Shown here piece after piece: positions 6,634 to 12,611 of a stretch of DNA of 12,611 nt. Numbering within the stretch: position 1 is the stretch's first letter; each line of letters begins with the position of its first letter. The notes under the pieces are model-generated. The model had not been told where the DNA came from and searched no databases. It worked only from the letters and a program-made list of their open reading frames with translations. The DNA is from Kiritimatiellales bacterium (GTDB lineage Bacteria; Verrucomicrobiota; Kiritimatiellia; Kiritimatiellales; Tichowtungiaceae): NCBI GenBank assembly GCA_028692515.1, contig JAQUXG010000018.1, positions 1 to 12,611 of the forward strand, read 5' to 3'. The translations under genes were made by a program, and so were the position numbers.

Positions 6634-8355
6634 TTATTCTGTGGCGTGTGAGACGCGGAAGGTTGGCAGGCGGTTGAGCGCTGCGGCCAGTTCGTAGCGG
6701 CGCGGACGGGCCATGTCGCCGCGCAGGTCGCGGGAGATGGTGCCGACGCCTTCGCTGCTGAGGTCGCGGTCGATCATATCGAGCATTTCGCGCAGTGGAT
6801 AGCCTTCCTGCATGTAGCGCAGTTTGGCGTAGTAGAGCAGCAGACCAATGGTGAGCGTCTGACTGATATCGGCGATTTGCGAAACACTGTCGAGTTCGAT
6901 GACCGAACGTCCGAATTGGATGGCGTTGAGGTCAATGGCCTCAATGACCTGATCCTTGCTTCCGACCACCGCATCGATGCTGCTCGGCATGATCCAGCGC
7001 GAGCGGCCAAGCATCGGACCGAGGTTGACGGCCGGGGCTTCCGGCGGAACCGCCAGATTGAGCGCCTTGGCTTCTTCGGTGATGTTGGTGACCTGAAAGT
7101 CTTCGACTTTGAGTATGGTGTCCGCGATCGGGATGTATTCCGCGACAAGATTTTCGCCGCCGATGATCAGTGAAATACCGAGTTCATCAACGATCTGCCG
7201 GGCGCGCTGAGCCAGTGAGGTGCGCGGTGTTGAACCGAGGAGTCCGGCAACGCGGGCATCGGTTGTCAGGAACGCGGACGAGGAGCTGTTTTCATCGACA
7301 ATCAGGACGCGGGCGCCGACTTCGAGAGCTTCGATGGTAGCGGCGGCCTGCGAAACAAAGGCGTCCGCTGCGGCGGTGCTGTAGGAGGCCGGATTGCTGA
7401 TTTCTGATTCAGACAGGAACGGAGTGATGTTGACTTCCTGCACACTGCGATCGCAATCCACCGCAATCTGCACGGCATCGGAAACGGTTATGACCGTTTC
7501 GCGGCCATCGCCCGGAATGTGGTTGTAAACGCCTGCGGCAATGGCCGCCATGAAATCTTTACGTCCATTCAGCGAATCGCCCAGAATCACGGTCAGCCCG
7601 GAGGGAATACCGAGCCCGGCCATTTTGCCGCCATTGGGAACGTCGATTTCAATGCGCGCGTCTTCGGCGACTTCAAAGGGGGCGATGTTGGTGTAGTCAG
7701 GAAGATCGGTGTTCTGCTCGCGAGCCAGCAGGGAGCCTTCGCCGACAAAGCCGACCAGTCCGAGTGTAGCCAGCGTTTGACGCACGCGGTCAGCGTCTTC
7801 CATCCCGTTGACGAATTCCTCGGTCGCGGCGAGATCAAGATTACAGCAGAACACGCTGGCGCTGACGACTTCCGGCAGATCTTCAAAAAATACGCGGCGG
7901 GCCATTTCACCGTCCACCAGCCGCTCGCCGCTCACATAAACTTTGTAGGGAAGCGCGATACGGATGCGGACATCGATGTATTCTTTGGTGATCAGAACCG
8001 AGGTGCGCGGAAGAATTTTCTGGCCGGGCTCGGCAACCAGAATGTTGCGGCGGGCCCAGCCGCTTTCGTTAAAGCGGGCGATGCGGGCGGCGGTGGCGCA
8101 AAGGTTGCGGGTGAGATAGTCTTCCAGCGCGGTACGGCGAACCGGCGAGTCATAGAGATGGCCGGGCAGTTCGGCGATCGACTGCGGAACGCGGATGTTG
8201 AAAACGGGGTCTTCGGCGTCGCGGGCGACTTCGATTTTAGAGCATTTGATGACATAACGGGCGAAGTCAAAGTCGCCGGCCAGACGCTCATATTCGGAAA
8301 AAGGCTTTCCGTCAATTTCGGCGAGCAGGTTGTAAAACTCTTTTCTGTCTTTCAT
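6634..8355 (-). CDS. COG3044-type 'predicted ATPase of the ABC class' with degenerate P-loop
   Basis: 573 residues, the usual size for this family of unknown function. The match is strongest over residues 247-425: GLGIPSGLTVIL, GVYNHIPGDGRETVIT, DRSVQEVNITPFLS, SQAAATIEALEVGARVLIVDE, SLIIGG. As I remember the family, the P-loop reads roughly GGGxHGKST and the signature ASGSTSQA. Here residues 259-267 are GDSLNGRKD, with the GKS/T lysine and hydroxyl residue displaced or lost, and the signature is AADAFVSQA (329-337). The Walker B acidic pair is kept (VDEN, Asp354-Glu355). The protein may bind nucleotide weakly or be a pseudo-ATPase. The start at 8355 has GGGGAAG 7 nt upstream and a strong promoter further up. 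It is first in a probable operon with dtd and the helicase-nuclease. Confidence 0.88.
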   Translation of the reverse strand: MKDRKEFYNLLAEIDGKPFSEYERLAGDFDFARYVIKCSKIEVARDAEDPVFNIRVPQSIAELPGHLYDSPVRRTALEDYLTRNLCATAARIARFNESGWARRNILVAEPGQKILPRTSVLITKEYIDVRIRIALPYKVYVSGERLVDGEMARRVFFEDLPEVVSASVFCCNLDLAATEEFVNGMEDADRVRQTLATLGLVGFVGEGSLLAREQNTDLPDYTNIAPFEVAEDARIEIDVPNGGKMAGLGIPSGLTVILGDSLNGRKDFMAAIAAGVYNHIPGDGRETVITVSDAVQIAVDCDRSVQEVNITPFLSESEISNPASYSTAAADAFVSQAAATIEALEVGARVLIVDENSSSSAFLTTDARVAGLLGSTPRTSLAQRARQIVDELGISLIIGGENLVAEYIPIADTILKVEDFQVTNITEEAKALNLAVPPEAPAVNLGPMLGRSRWIMPSSIDAVVGSKDQVIEAIDLNAIQFGRSVIELDSVSQIADISQTLTIGLLLYYAKLRYMQEGYPLREMLDMIDRDLSSEGVGTISRDLRGDMARPRRYELAAALNRLPTFRVSHATE

Positions 8356-8410
8356 AGCGAAGCTTCCCCGTTTCAGTGGTTAACAGTTCCCGTCTGCAAA
8401 ATGAGTTGGG

Positions 8411-8439
8411 ATAGTAGAATTGCCCTTTGCACGTGTCAA
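8411..8439 (-). promoter_or_regulatory. Sigma70-type promoter for ATPase-dtd-helicase genes
   Basis: On the minus strand TTGACA (8434-8439) is followed after exactly 17 nt by TACTAT (8411-8416), close to a consensus housekeeping promoter. Transcription would start near 8404, leaving a leader of about 49 nt before the ATG at 8355, with GGGGAAG as ribosome binding site. The -35 box lies within TTTG-N7-CAAA (8426-8440), an imperfect dyad that could be an operator. The plus-strand promoter for ispA in the same gap is not obvious. Confidence 0.65.
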
Positions 8440-8486
8440 ATCATTCTGCCCTGCTATTACTTTACTAATAAAGACGTTGAGCTATC

Positions 8487-9365
8487 ATGCGCCGCATGAC
8501 AGACCTCCCGATTTATATGAAACGGCAGCAGAACGCTGTCCATGCGGCGCTGGAGGCGCTGCTTCCGCCCGCCGGAGAGCGCCCCGCGAAACTGCATGAG
8601 GCAATGCGCTACAGCCTGTTCGCCGGCGGCAAACGGATCCGCCCTGTCCTCTGTATCGCCGCCTGCGAGGCCTGCGGCGGCACGGTCGAACAGGCTCTGC
8701 CGGCGGCCTGCGCGCTTGAACTGCTCCACACCTACACGCTGATTCACGACGACCTGCCCGCTATGGACGACGACACCCTGCGGCGCGGACGCCCCACCTG
8801 CCACATTCAGTTTGATGTGGCCACCGCGATTCTGGCTGGCGACGCCCTGCTGACCCTGGCTTTCGAGGTTCTGGCAACGGTTCCAACCACGGGAAGTGCG
8901 TTGGCTCTTGAATTGGCCCGTGCCGCAGGCAGTCGCGGTGTAATCGGCGGACAGGCCGAAGATCTCGATGCGGAAGGCAAGGCTCCTGATGCGGAACTGG
9001 TGGAGTATATCCACCGCAACAAAACCGCGGCGCTTATCCGCGCGGCATGCGTTATGGGCGGGATCTGCGCCGGAGCCAATTTCCAAACCTTGGAAAAACT
9101 GGCGTTATACGGAGAAACCACGGGCCTCGCCTTTCAAATCATCGATGACCTGCTTGATGAAGGCGCCACCGTTGAGGAACTAGGTAAAGATATCGGCTCG
9201 GATCGGGCAAACGGCAAAATGACCTGGCAGGCGGTCTTTGGTATGGATGCCGCACGGGCAAAAGCAGAGGAATTAACCGATTCTGCCTGCGCCGCCGCCG
9301 CCAGCCTGCCGAATGGTGAGCGGCTTAAAAAACTGACGGATCAGATGTTACGACGCACGTTTTAA
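8487..9365 (+). CDS. ispA: Polyprenyl synthetase, IspA-type (farnesyl/geranyl diphosphate synthase)
   Basis: 292 residues. It condenses isopentenyl diphosphate with allylic diphosphates to supply FPP for quinones and undecaprenyl carrier. Motifs: YSLFAGGKRIRPVL (42-55), the first Asp-rich motif HDDLPAMDDDTLRRGRP with two extra residues between aspartates as in bacterial IspA (Asp88-Asp96), GGQAEDL (154-160), KTAALIRAA (179-187), the second Asp-rich motif QIIDDLLD (217-224) and KDIGSDRANGK. The context before the first motif (LHTYTLIHDD) resembles E. coli IspA, favouring C15 product, though chain length is an inference. ATGs at 8487 and 8496 are both possible; a weak GAG precedes the first. 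A TTCCAANNNTTGGAA repeat encodes FQTLE (199-203) in a variable loop. The stop directly abuts the stop of the convergent gene. Confidence 0.93.
   Translation: MRRMTDLPIYMKRQQNAVHAALEALLPPAGERPAKLHEAMRYSLFAGGKRIRPVLCIAACEACGGTVEQALPAACALELLHTYTLIHDDLPAMDDDTLRRGRPTCHIQFDVATAILAGDALLTLAFEVLATVPTTGSALALELARAAGSRGVIGGQAEDLDAEGKAPDAELVEYIHRNKTAALIRAACVMGGICAGANFQTLEKLALYGETTGLAFQIIDDLLDEGATVEELGKDIGSDRANGKMTWQAVFGMDAARAKAEELTDSACAAAASLPNGERLKKLTDQMLRRTF
9081..9095. repeat. TTCCAANNNTTGGAA palindrome inside ispA (spacer ACC)
   Basis: Perfect arms, read as FQTLE (residues 199-203), just before a helix between KTAALIRAA and the second Asp-rich motif, where IspA homologues vary in length. Confidence 0.85.
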
Positions 9366-9695
9366 TCAGAACCGCGCATCGGTTCGGATCATATGAACCA
9401 CAAATGCGACGCCGCAGGCTGACACCCCGAAAAAGATAAACAGGCCGCCGAATAAAACCGGGTTCTCCTTACAGCGATGAACAAATGATGCGCCGCCTAA
9501 CGGGGCGGTGAGTCTGCCAACATGATGTAATGCTTTCTGAACGGAGATGGCTCCTTTTGATTTATTATCAAATCTGAGAACAGCCTGGCTTTTTGAGTCC
9601 CCTTTTTTCTCAAATCCAACGCTAAGGATCCCTGACCAGACAGCCCAAGCCAGAATGAGCGTTGAAATAATTGCCAATAGAGCTTTTTGTCTCAT
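9366..9695 (-). CDS. Small two-helix membrane protein, unknown
   Basis: 109 residues, unrecognised. A first hydrophobic segment spans ~5-27 (LLAIISTLILAWAVWSGIL) and could be a signal anchor; a second spans ~79-103 (LFGGLFIFFGVSACGVAFVV). The ~50 residues between are polar and basic. With two helices, both ends would lie on the same side of the inner membrane, with the short loop on the other. The start has a perfect AGGAGG 7 nt upstream (positions 9703-9708), making translation likely, but that site lies partly in a hairpin. The gene looks AT-richer than its neighbours by eye. It follows the zinc-ribbon gene by 64 bp on the same strand and abuts ispA tail to tail. Confidence 0.72.
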   Translation of the reverse strand: MRQKALLAIISTLILAWAVWSGILSVGFEKKGDSKSQAVLRFDNKSKGAISVQKALHHVGRLTAPLGGASFVHRCKENPVLFGGLFIFFGVSACGVAFVVHMIRTDARF

Positions 9696-9738
9696 AACAC
9701 AACCTCCTAGTCTCAGTACTGAGAAAGCAGGTTGTGTT
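9696..9738 (-). promoter_or_regulatory. Hairpin covering the ribosome binding site of the small membrane protein
   Basis: AACACAACCT (9696-9705) and AGGTTGTGTT (9729-9738) pair as a 10-bp stem. Inside is a second perfect 14-bp palindrome, TCTCAGTACTGAGA (9711-9724), separated by a 4/5-nt internal loop. In the minus-strand mRNA the second stem arm ends directly at the start codon, and half of the AGGAGG sits in the stem. There is no T-run, so it is not a standard terminator. It could control translation, or be a DNA-level operator. Confidence 0.7.
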
Positions 9739-9759
9739 CCACTTTTGGGATAGATCCGG

Positions 9760-10143
9760 CTAAAACCCTTCCAGGGGATCGGCCGGCTTTTCTGTCGGCA
9801 GTTCGAACCGCGCGCAACTGTCGGTCGATTGCACCTCTTTTTTATGCAATGAGCAGAACTGCATGAAGGGATTGATCACATAATTGGCGCAATAGCGGCA
9901 ATTGCCTTGGTTTTCTCCTTCGTCAAAAATCTTCACCTGTTTTGACCGGTCGGCATCGGTGAAAATCTTCGGAACGGCGGCAAGCGACTTGAATGGAACC
10001 TCCTCTTCAGAGTCAAATCGTCCGCCGCAGGCGGAACAGCTCAGCTCCTCGCCGGTTTTTTTAAATCCTTCGTAAATCGGCTCTCGCCTCAAAAAGGTAT
10101 CCTTGCCGCAGTGCGGACAAATGATCTCAACAGTCGGCTTCAT
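9760..10143 (-). CDS. Zinc-ribbon-like protein, unknown function
   Basis: 127 residues from the ATG at 10143 (MKPTVEIICPHCG); an in-frame ATG at 10164 would add seven unconvincing residues. Two cysteine clusters suggest two small metal sites: CPHCGK (Cys9, Cys12) with CSACGG (Cys36, Cys39) forms a zinc ribbon. CRYC (Cys82, Cys85), with Cys97, His100 and Cys110, forms a second site near the C-terminus. No signal peptide, so cytoplasmic. The gene starts 17 nt inside the end of the histidine kinase gene, with GAGGAG upstream, so translation of the two is probably coupled. That makes a functional link with the kinase likely, for example as a redox- or metal-responsive partner, but its role is not known to me. 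Confidence 0.83.
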   Translation of the reverse strand: MKPTVEIICPHCGKDTFLRREPIYEGFKKTGEELSCSACGGRFDSEEEVPFKSLAAVPKIFTDADRSKQVKIFDEGENQGNCRYCANYVINPFMQFCSLHKKEVQSTDSCARFELPTEKPADPLEGF

Positions 10144-11365
10144 TGATCTGCAATGTCTCCTCATCTTCGCTCATCGATTGAATGACCTGCGGATAGCGAA
10201 CGGTAAACCGCGTTCCCTCTTTCTCGTTGGAAACAAACGAGACCTGTCCATGCAGATATCTCTCACTGATCAGCTTAATACTGTAGGCTCCCAGTCCGCG
10301 ATTGCTGTCCTTCGTTGAAAACGAACGGGAAAAAACATGCAATTGAACGTCCGGGGGCATCGCCACCGCATCATGTACCGTAAAGCAAACAAACTCGCCG
10401 TCCATATTCGTGCCCAGCGTGACCGTCCCGCCTTCGTCAATCGCCTCCAGCGCATTTTTCACCAGATTGATCAGTACCCGCCGCACCAGCACCGGGTCGG
10501 ATACAAAGGAAAAATGCGTTGCCGCCGGATCAACTTCGATGATCTTTCCTTTTGCAATATTGTATGAATGGAACTGCCGAATAATCCGGTAAAGCAGTTC
10601 CAGCGAGTGAAGCTCCTGTGCCGAAACCCTAAGGTCGCCACTCTCCGCTGCCGAAAGGGTGCGCTGGGCACTGATCTCTTCAATCAATTGATCCGCTGAT
10701 TCCGAAATCATGCAGGAAATATCTTTGGTTTCCATCTCGGACAGTTTGCTCTGAACCAACAGGTCTGCCAGCCCTTTCACTCCGCCGGCGGTGTTGAGCA
10801 CATCGTGAAAAAAAATCCGCTCAAGTACCTTGCGCCGTTTTTCGTTGCTGATATCAACGACCGAAAACACGGTAAAAACCTCGCCCTGCACATCAATCGG
10901 GCGCGACCAGATGCGCAGATCAAGTGCCATCTCGTTAGGCCCCTCTTCGCCGCAAATCATCCGGCATTCCTGAATATCAAGAGCGTGCCGCTTCTGGCTG
11001 TTCAGAATTGAAATCACCGCGCCGCAGGTTTTGCAAAATTCGGACGTACCGCAACCACCGTCAGTCAGAAGAGCACGAATACAACCCACCGCCTCGCCGG
11101 GCCGGGTTCCGAGTACACCGGCGTACTGACAGTCGAACGCTTCGCAATGGCTTTTGCCCAGCAGATCTTCCCGATCCGACAATCCAAGAAATTCGACAAA
11201 GGCGCGATTGGCGAAAACAATCTGCCTCTGTTCATTGAGAACCACCGACATATTCGGAACCGCATCCAAAAAGTCGTGTACGAACGGAAGCTGTGCGATT
11301 TTTTCATATTGGCGGCGAACTTCTTCCTCTGGGGCTCGTTCCGCCGGTGCAAATGACGTTTCCAT
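10127..11365 (-). CDS. PAS sensor histidine kinase with cysteine-rich sensory domain
   Basis: 412 residues, no transmembrane segment, so a cytoplasmic sensor. Residues ~28-175 form a PAS domain (SVVLNEQRQIVFANRAFVEF) with a cysteine-rich insertion: Cys74, 79, 95, 105, 111, 114, 134 and 138, including GGCGTSEFCKTCG. Such a set could bind a metal, Fe-S cluster or heme, or act as thiol switch. The phospho-acceptor is probably His187 in FFHDVLNTAGG. The HATPase domain has the N-box NLVKNALEA (Asn304), an atypical G1 region (VHDAVAMPPDVQL) and the G2 box GLGAYSIKL. The start at 11365 has GGGAG close upstream. No response regulator gene is present in the window, so it must signal to a distant partner. 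It is divergent from the aminotransferase gene across a 134-bp gap holding TTCCAA palindromes. Confidence 0.93.
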   Translation of the reverse strand: METSFAPAERAPEEEVRRQYEKIAQLPFVHDFLDAVPNMSVVLNEQRQIVFANRAFVEFLGLSDREDLLGKSHCEAFDCQYAGVLGTRPGEAVGCIRALLTDGGCGTSEFCKTCGAVISILNSQKRHALDIQECRMICGEEGPNEMALDLRIWSRPIDVQGEVFTVFSVVDISNEKRRKVLERIFFHDVLNTAGGVKGLADLLVQSKLSEMETKDISCMISESADQLIEEISAQRTLSAAESGDLRVSAQELHSLELLYRIIRQFHSYNIAKGKIIEVDPAATHFSFVSDPVLVRRVLINLVKNALEAIDEGGTVTLGTNMDGEFVCFTVHDAVAMPPDVQLHVFSRSFSTKDSNRGLGAYSIKLISERYLHGQVSFVSNEKEGTRFTVRYPQVIQSMSEDEETLQINEADC

Positions 11366-11408
11366 AATCTCCCGCCTTGTTAAGTGCGATGAACGTCATA
11401 ACATAAGC

Positions 11409-11423
11409 TTCCAAAGTTTGGAA
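11409..11423. repeat. TTCCAANNNTTGGAA palindrome, intergenic (spacer AGT)
   Basis: Perfect arms, 44 bp upstream of the histidine kinase start and 77 bp upstream of the aminotransferase start. First of four copies in a 118-bp cluster. Confidence 0.85.
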
Positions 11424-11440
11424 CCTTTAGCGTATGGTTT

Positions 11441-11455
11441 TCTCAATGCTTGGAA
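11441..11455. repeat. Degenerate TTCCAANNNTTGGAA copy (TCTCAA-TGC-TTGGAA)
   Basis: Right half perfect, left half with two mismatches, 32 bp after the previous copy. Its TTGGAA is 17 nt before TAATTT (11473-11478), so the repeat half could serve as the -35 box of the plus-strand aminotransferase promoter. Confidence 0.5.
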
Positions 11456-11478
11456 CCGGCGCGACCGGATTTTAATTT
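11450..11478 (+). promoter_or_regulatory. Possible promoter of the aminotransferase-decarboxylase pair
   Basis: TTGGAA (11450-11455), 17-nt spacer, TAATTT (11473-11478). Transcription would start about 15 nt before the ATG at 11500, so the leader is very short. The match is moderate and was read by eye. Confidence 0.35.
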
Positions 11479-11480
11479 TT

Positions 11481-11495
11481 TTACAAGGTTCGGAA
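11481..11495. repeat. Degenerate TTCCAANNNTTGGAA copy (TTACAA-GGT-TCGGAA)
   Basis: One mismatch in each arm, immediately before the aminotransferase start codon, 31 bp before the next perfect copy. Confidence 0.45.
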
Positions 11496-11499
11496 AACA

Positions 11500-12483
11500 A
11501 TGAACAAAAAGTTCCAATGTTTGGAAAACAGCGAGTGGCTCGAGCGGCTCAGCGCCGCGCGCGGCAGACTCTCTAAAACTCTTTACGCGATGTATTCCGG
11601 CCTGACCGGCGGCATCACGACCGATCCGGCGCTGATGAGTATTCCGGCGGACGATCACCTGCCGCAGCGCGGCGACGGTGTGTTTGAATCGCTCAAGTGC
11701 CTGAACGGCCAGCTCTATAATGCGGACGCCCACCTCGCCCGGCTTGAAATTTCCTGCAAAGGAATCGGCATGGAGCCGCCCTGCTTGCGCGCGGAGCTTC
11801 TGCAAATCATCTGCGCGACAATCCGTGCCGGCGGAAAGCGAGACTGCCTGATCCGCGTGCTGGTTTCGCGCGGCACAGAAAATATGGGGATTGATCCGTC
11901 GCTCTGCAAGGGGCCGGTGCTTTATATTGTCGTTTACCGCTATACCGCGCGCATTGAGAACGGGAAACTGAAGCCGGCGCGCGCGGCGCTGAGCAAGGTG
12001 CCAATTAAGCCGGCGGAGTTCGCGACGATCAAAACCTGTAACTATCTGCCGAATGTGCTGATGAAGCTGGAGGCAAATCAGCGCGGCCTCGATTTTGTTA
12101 TTTCCGTCGATCCGAACGGAAATCTGGGTGAAGGCGCCACAGAGAATGTCGGCATTCTGACGCCAGAGAACGAACTGCTCATGCCGACCCCGGAGTTCGT
12201 TCTGTCGGGAACCACCGCGCGGCGCATACTCGCTCTGGCGCAAACACTGGTCGCTAACGGCACACTCAAGGCCGCCGGATGTCGCGACATTCCTCGCGTA
12301 CAGGCCGCACAGGCCAAAGAAATGTTCATCTTCGGCACGACAACCGATGTCACGCCGGTCATCGAATGGGAAGGTCGTCCCGTCGGTGACGGCACGCCCG
12401 GGCCTGTCGCCGAAAAACTGCTCGCGTTGCTGAAAAGCGATATGACCCCGGAAAGTGAAACCTTAATGGAGGTATTCAAATGA
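11500..12483 (+). CDS. Class IV PLP-dependent aminotransferase (BCAT/DAAT/ADC-lyase fold)
   Basis: 327 residues. Fold-type IV PLP enzyme. Key features: RGDGVFESL (57-65), HLARLE (78-83), the catalytic Lys178 in IKTCNYLPNVL which forms the Schiff base with PLP, EGATEN (211-216) and the phosphate-binding SGTTARR (236-242). The family includes branched-chain aminotransferases, D-amino acid aminotransferases and aminodeoxychorismate lyases, and the motifs alone do not separate them. The decarboxylase gene overlapping its 3' end by 4 bp (ATGA) favours a role in branched-chain amino or keto acid metabolism. The N-terminal ~30 residues extend beyond the usual fold and include a TTCCAANNNTTGGAA copy (FQCLE, 5-9). 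The Shine-Dalgarno is weak (AAGG about 11 nt upstream of 11500), and no better downstream start is seen. Confidence 0.92.
   Translation: MNKKFQCLENSEWLERLSAARGRLSKTLYAMYSGLTGGITTDPALMSIPADDHLPQRGDGVFESLKCLNGQLYNADAHLARLEISCKGIGMEPPCLRAELLQIICATIRAGGKRDCLIRVLVSRGTENMGIDPSLCKGPVLYIVVYRYTARIENGKLKPARAALSKVPIKPAEFATIKTCNYLPNVLMKLEANQRGLDFVISVDPNGNLGEGATENVGILTPENELLMPTPEFVLSGTTARRILALAQTLVANGTLKAAGCRDIPRVQAAQAKEMFIFGTTTDVTPVIEWEGRPVGDGTPGPVAEKLLALLKSDMTPESETLMEVFK
11512..11526. repeat. TTCCAANNNTTGGAA palindrome at the aminotransferase N-terminus (spacer TGT)
   Basis: Perfect arms, read as FQCLE (residues 5-9). Last member of the 11409-11526 cluster. In mRNA it forms a short hairpin just inside the coding region. 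Confidence 0.85.
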
Positions 12484-12611
12484 AAAAATGGATCGTCCTG
12501 ATTCTGCTGGCGTTGCTCGCCGGCTGCGCCTCCGCGCCAAAGAACACGCTGATGCAGGTTTCAACCATTGATGCCCTGCTGGCGGGGGCCTATGACGGAC
12601 AAATGACAACC
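12480..12611 (+). CDS. budA: Alpha-acetolactate decarboxylase lipoprotein (5' part, cut by window end)
   Basis: 44 residues visible. The ATG overlaps the aminotransferase stop (ATGA) and is preceded by GGAGG with 7 nt spacing. The N-terminus MKKWIVLILLALLAGC is a lipoprotein signal with lipobox LAGC (Cys16). The mature part LMQVSTIDALLAGAYDGQMT matches the start of alpha-acetolactate decarboxylases as I remember them (QxSTIxALLxGxYDG). That enzyme converts 2-acetolactate to acetoin. The Zn-binding histidines lie beyond the window, so activity cannot be confirmed. A lipid-anchored, extracytoplasmic form paired with an aminotransferase is notable. Confidence 0.8.
   Translation, partial: MKKWIVLILLALLAGCASAPKNTLMQVSTIDALLAGAYDGQMTT

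Noticed and set aside
8427..8457. Plus-strand promoter TTGCAC ... TGCTAT for ispA
   Set aside because: The spacer is 19 nt and both boxes are weak; the same bases make a much better minus-strand promoter.
7519..8499. 326-residue plus-strand open frame opposite the ABC-class ATPase gene
   Set aside because: It is antisense to a gene with clear family motifs, has no ribosome binding site, and runs through the promoter gap; its long length reflects codon bias of the real gene.
8881..8895. TTCCAA-CCA-CGGGAA in ispA as another palindrome copy
   Set aside because: Two mismatches in one arm and translation TVPTTGS is unremarkable; likely chance.
11443..12243. 266-residue minus-strand open frame opposite the aminotransferase
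   Set aside because: Shadow of a gene with catalytic Lys and cofactor motifs; no family resemblance of its own.

Overview
The window is a compact bacterial chromosomal segment with fairly high GC by eye. It carries thirteen protein genes on both strands, no RNA genes, no CRISPR array and no insertion-sequence transposase. Gene content (IspA-type prenyl transferase, several lipoproteins with standard lipoboxes, an exported murein amidase) fits a diderm bacterium. The many interspersed TTCCAANNNTTGGAA palindromes and the style of the proteins make me think of the Kiritimatiellota/Lentisphaerae side of the PVC superphylum; that taxonomic guess is from memory and is only moderately secure. No stretch over 300 bases lacks a gene.

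Left part (1-2962): the 3' end of an unrecognised gene with a Pro/Ala-rich tail, overlapped by a small lipoprotein gene; then, convergent with it, an endonuclease/exonuclease/phosphatase-fold lipoprotein; then, divergent from that across 66 bp, an exported Zn-dependent N-acetylmuramoyl-L-alanine amidase.

Centre (2943-8355, minus strand): three genes probably transcribed together from a near-consensus promoter at 8411-8439: a COG3044-type 'ATPase of the ABC class' with an abnormal P-loop, D-aminoacyl-tRNA deacylase (dtd), and a 1038-residue AddA/RecB-like helicase-nuclease with no AddB partner in view. The helicase gene is full of repeats: five TTCCAA palindromes (one with a mismatch), a 31-bp-arm hairpin of GGGGTCAGT units inserted in frame, and two heptamer-repeat patches in the linker before the nuclease domain.

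Right part (8487-12611): ispA on the plus strand; a minus-strand set made of a PAS histidine kinase with a cysteine-rich sensor domain, an overlapping zinc-ribbon protein, and a small two-helix membrane protein whose ribosome binding site lies in a hairpin; then a plus-strand pair made of a class IV PLP aminotransferase and, overlapping it by 4 bp, the start of a lipoprotein acetolactate decarboxylase. That pair joins branched-chain amino acid chemistry to acetoin formation.

The most unusual content is the repeat landscape. Eight exact copies of a 12-base-constrained palindrome occur where about 0.0008 are expected by chance in random sequence. They are read in different codon frames and several are spaced by about 31 or 63 bp. 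A RAYT/REP-like hairpin and three heptamer-repeat families share the window.
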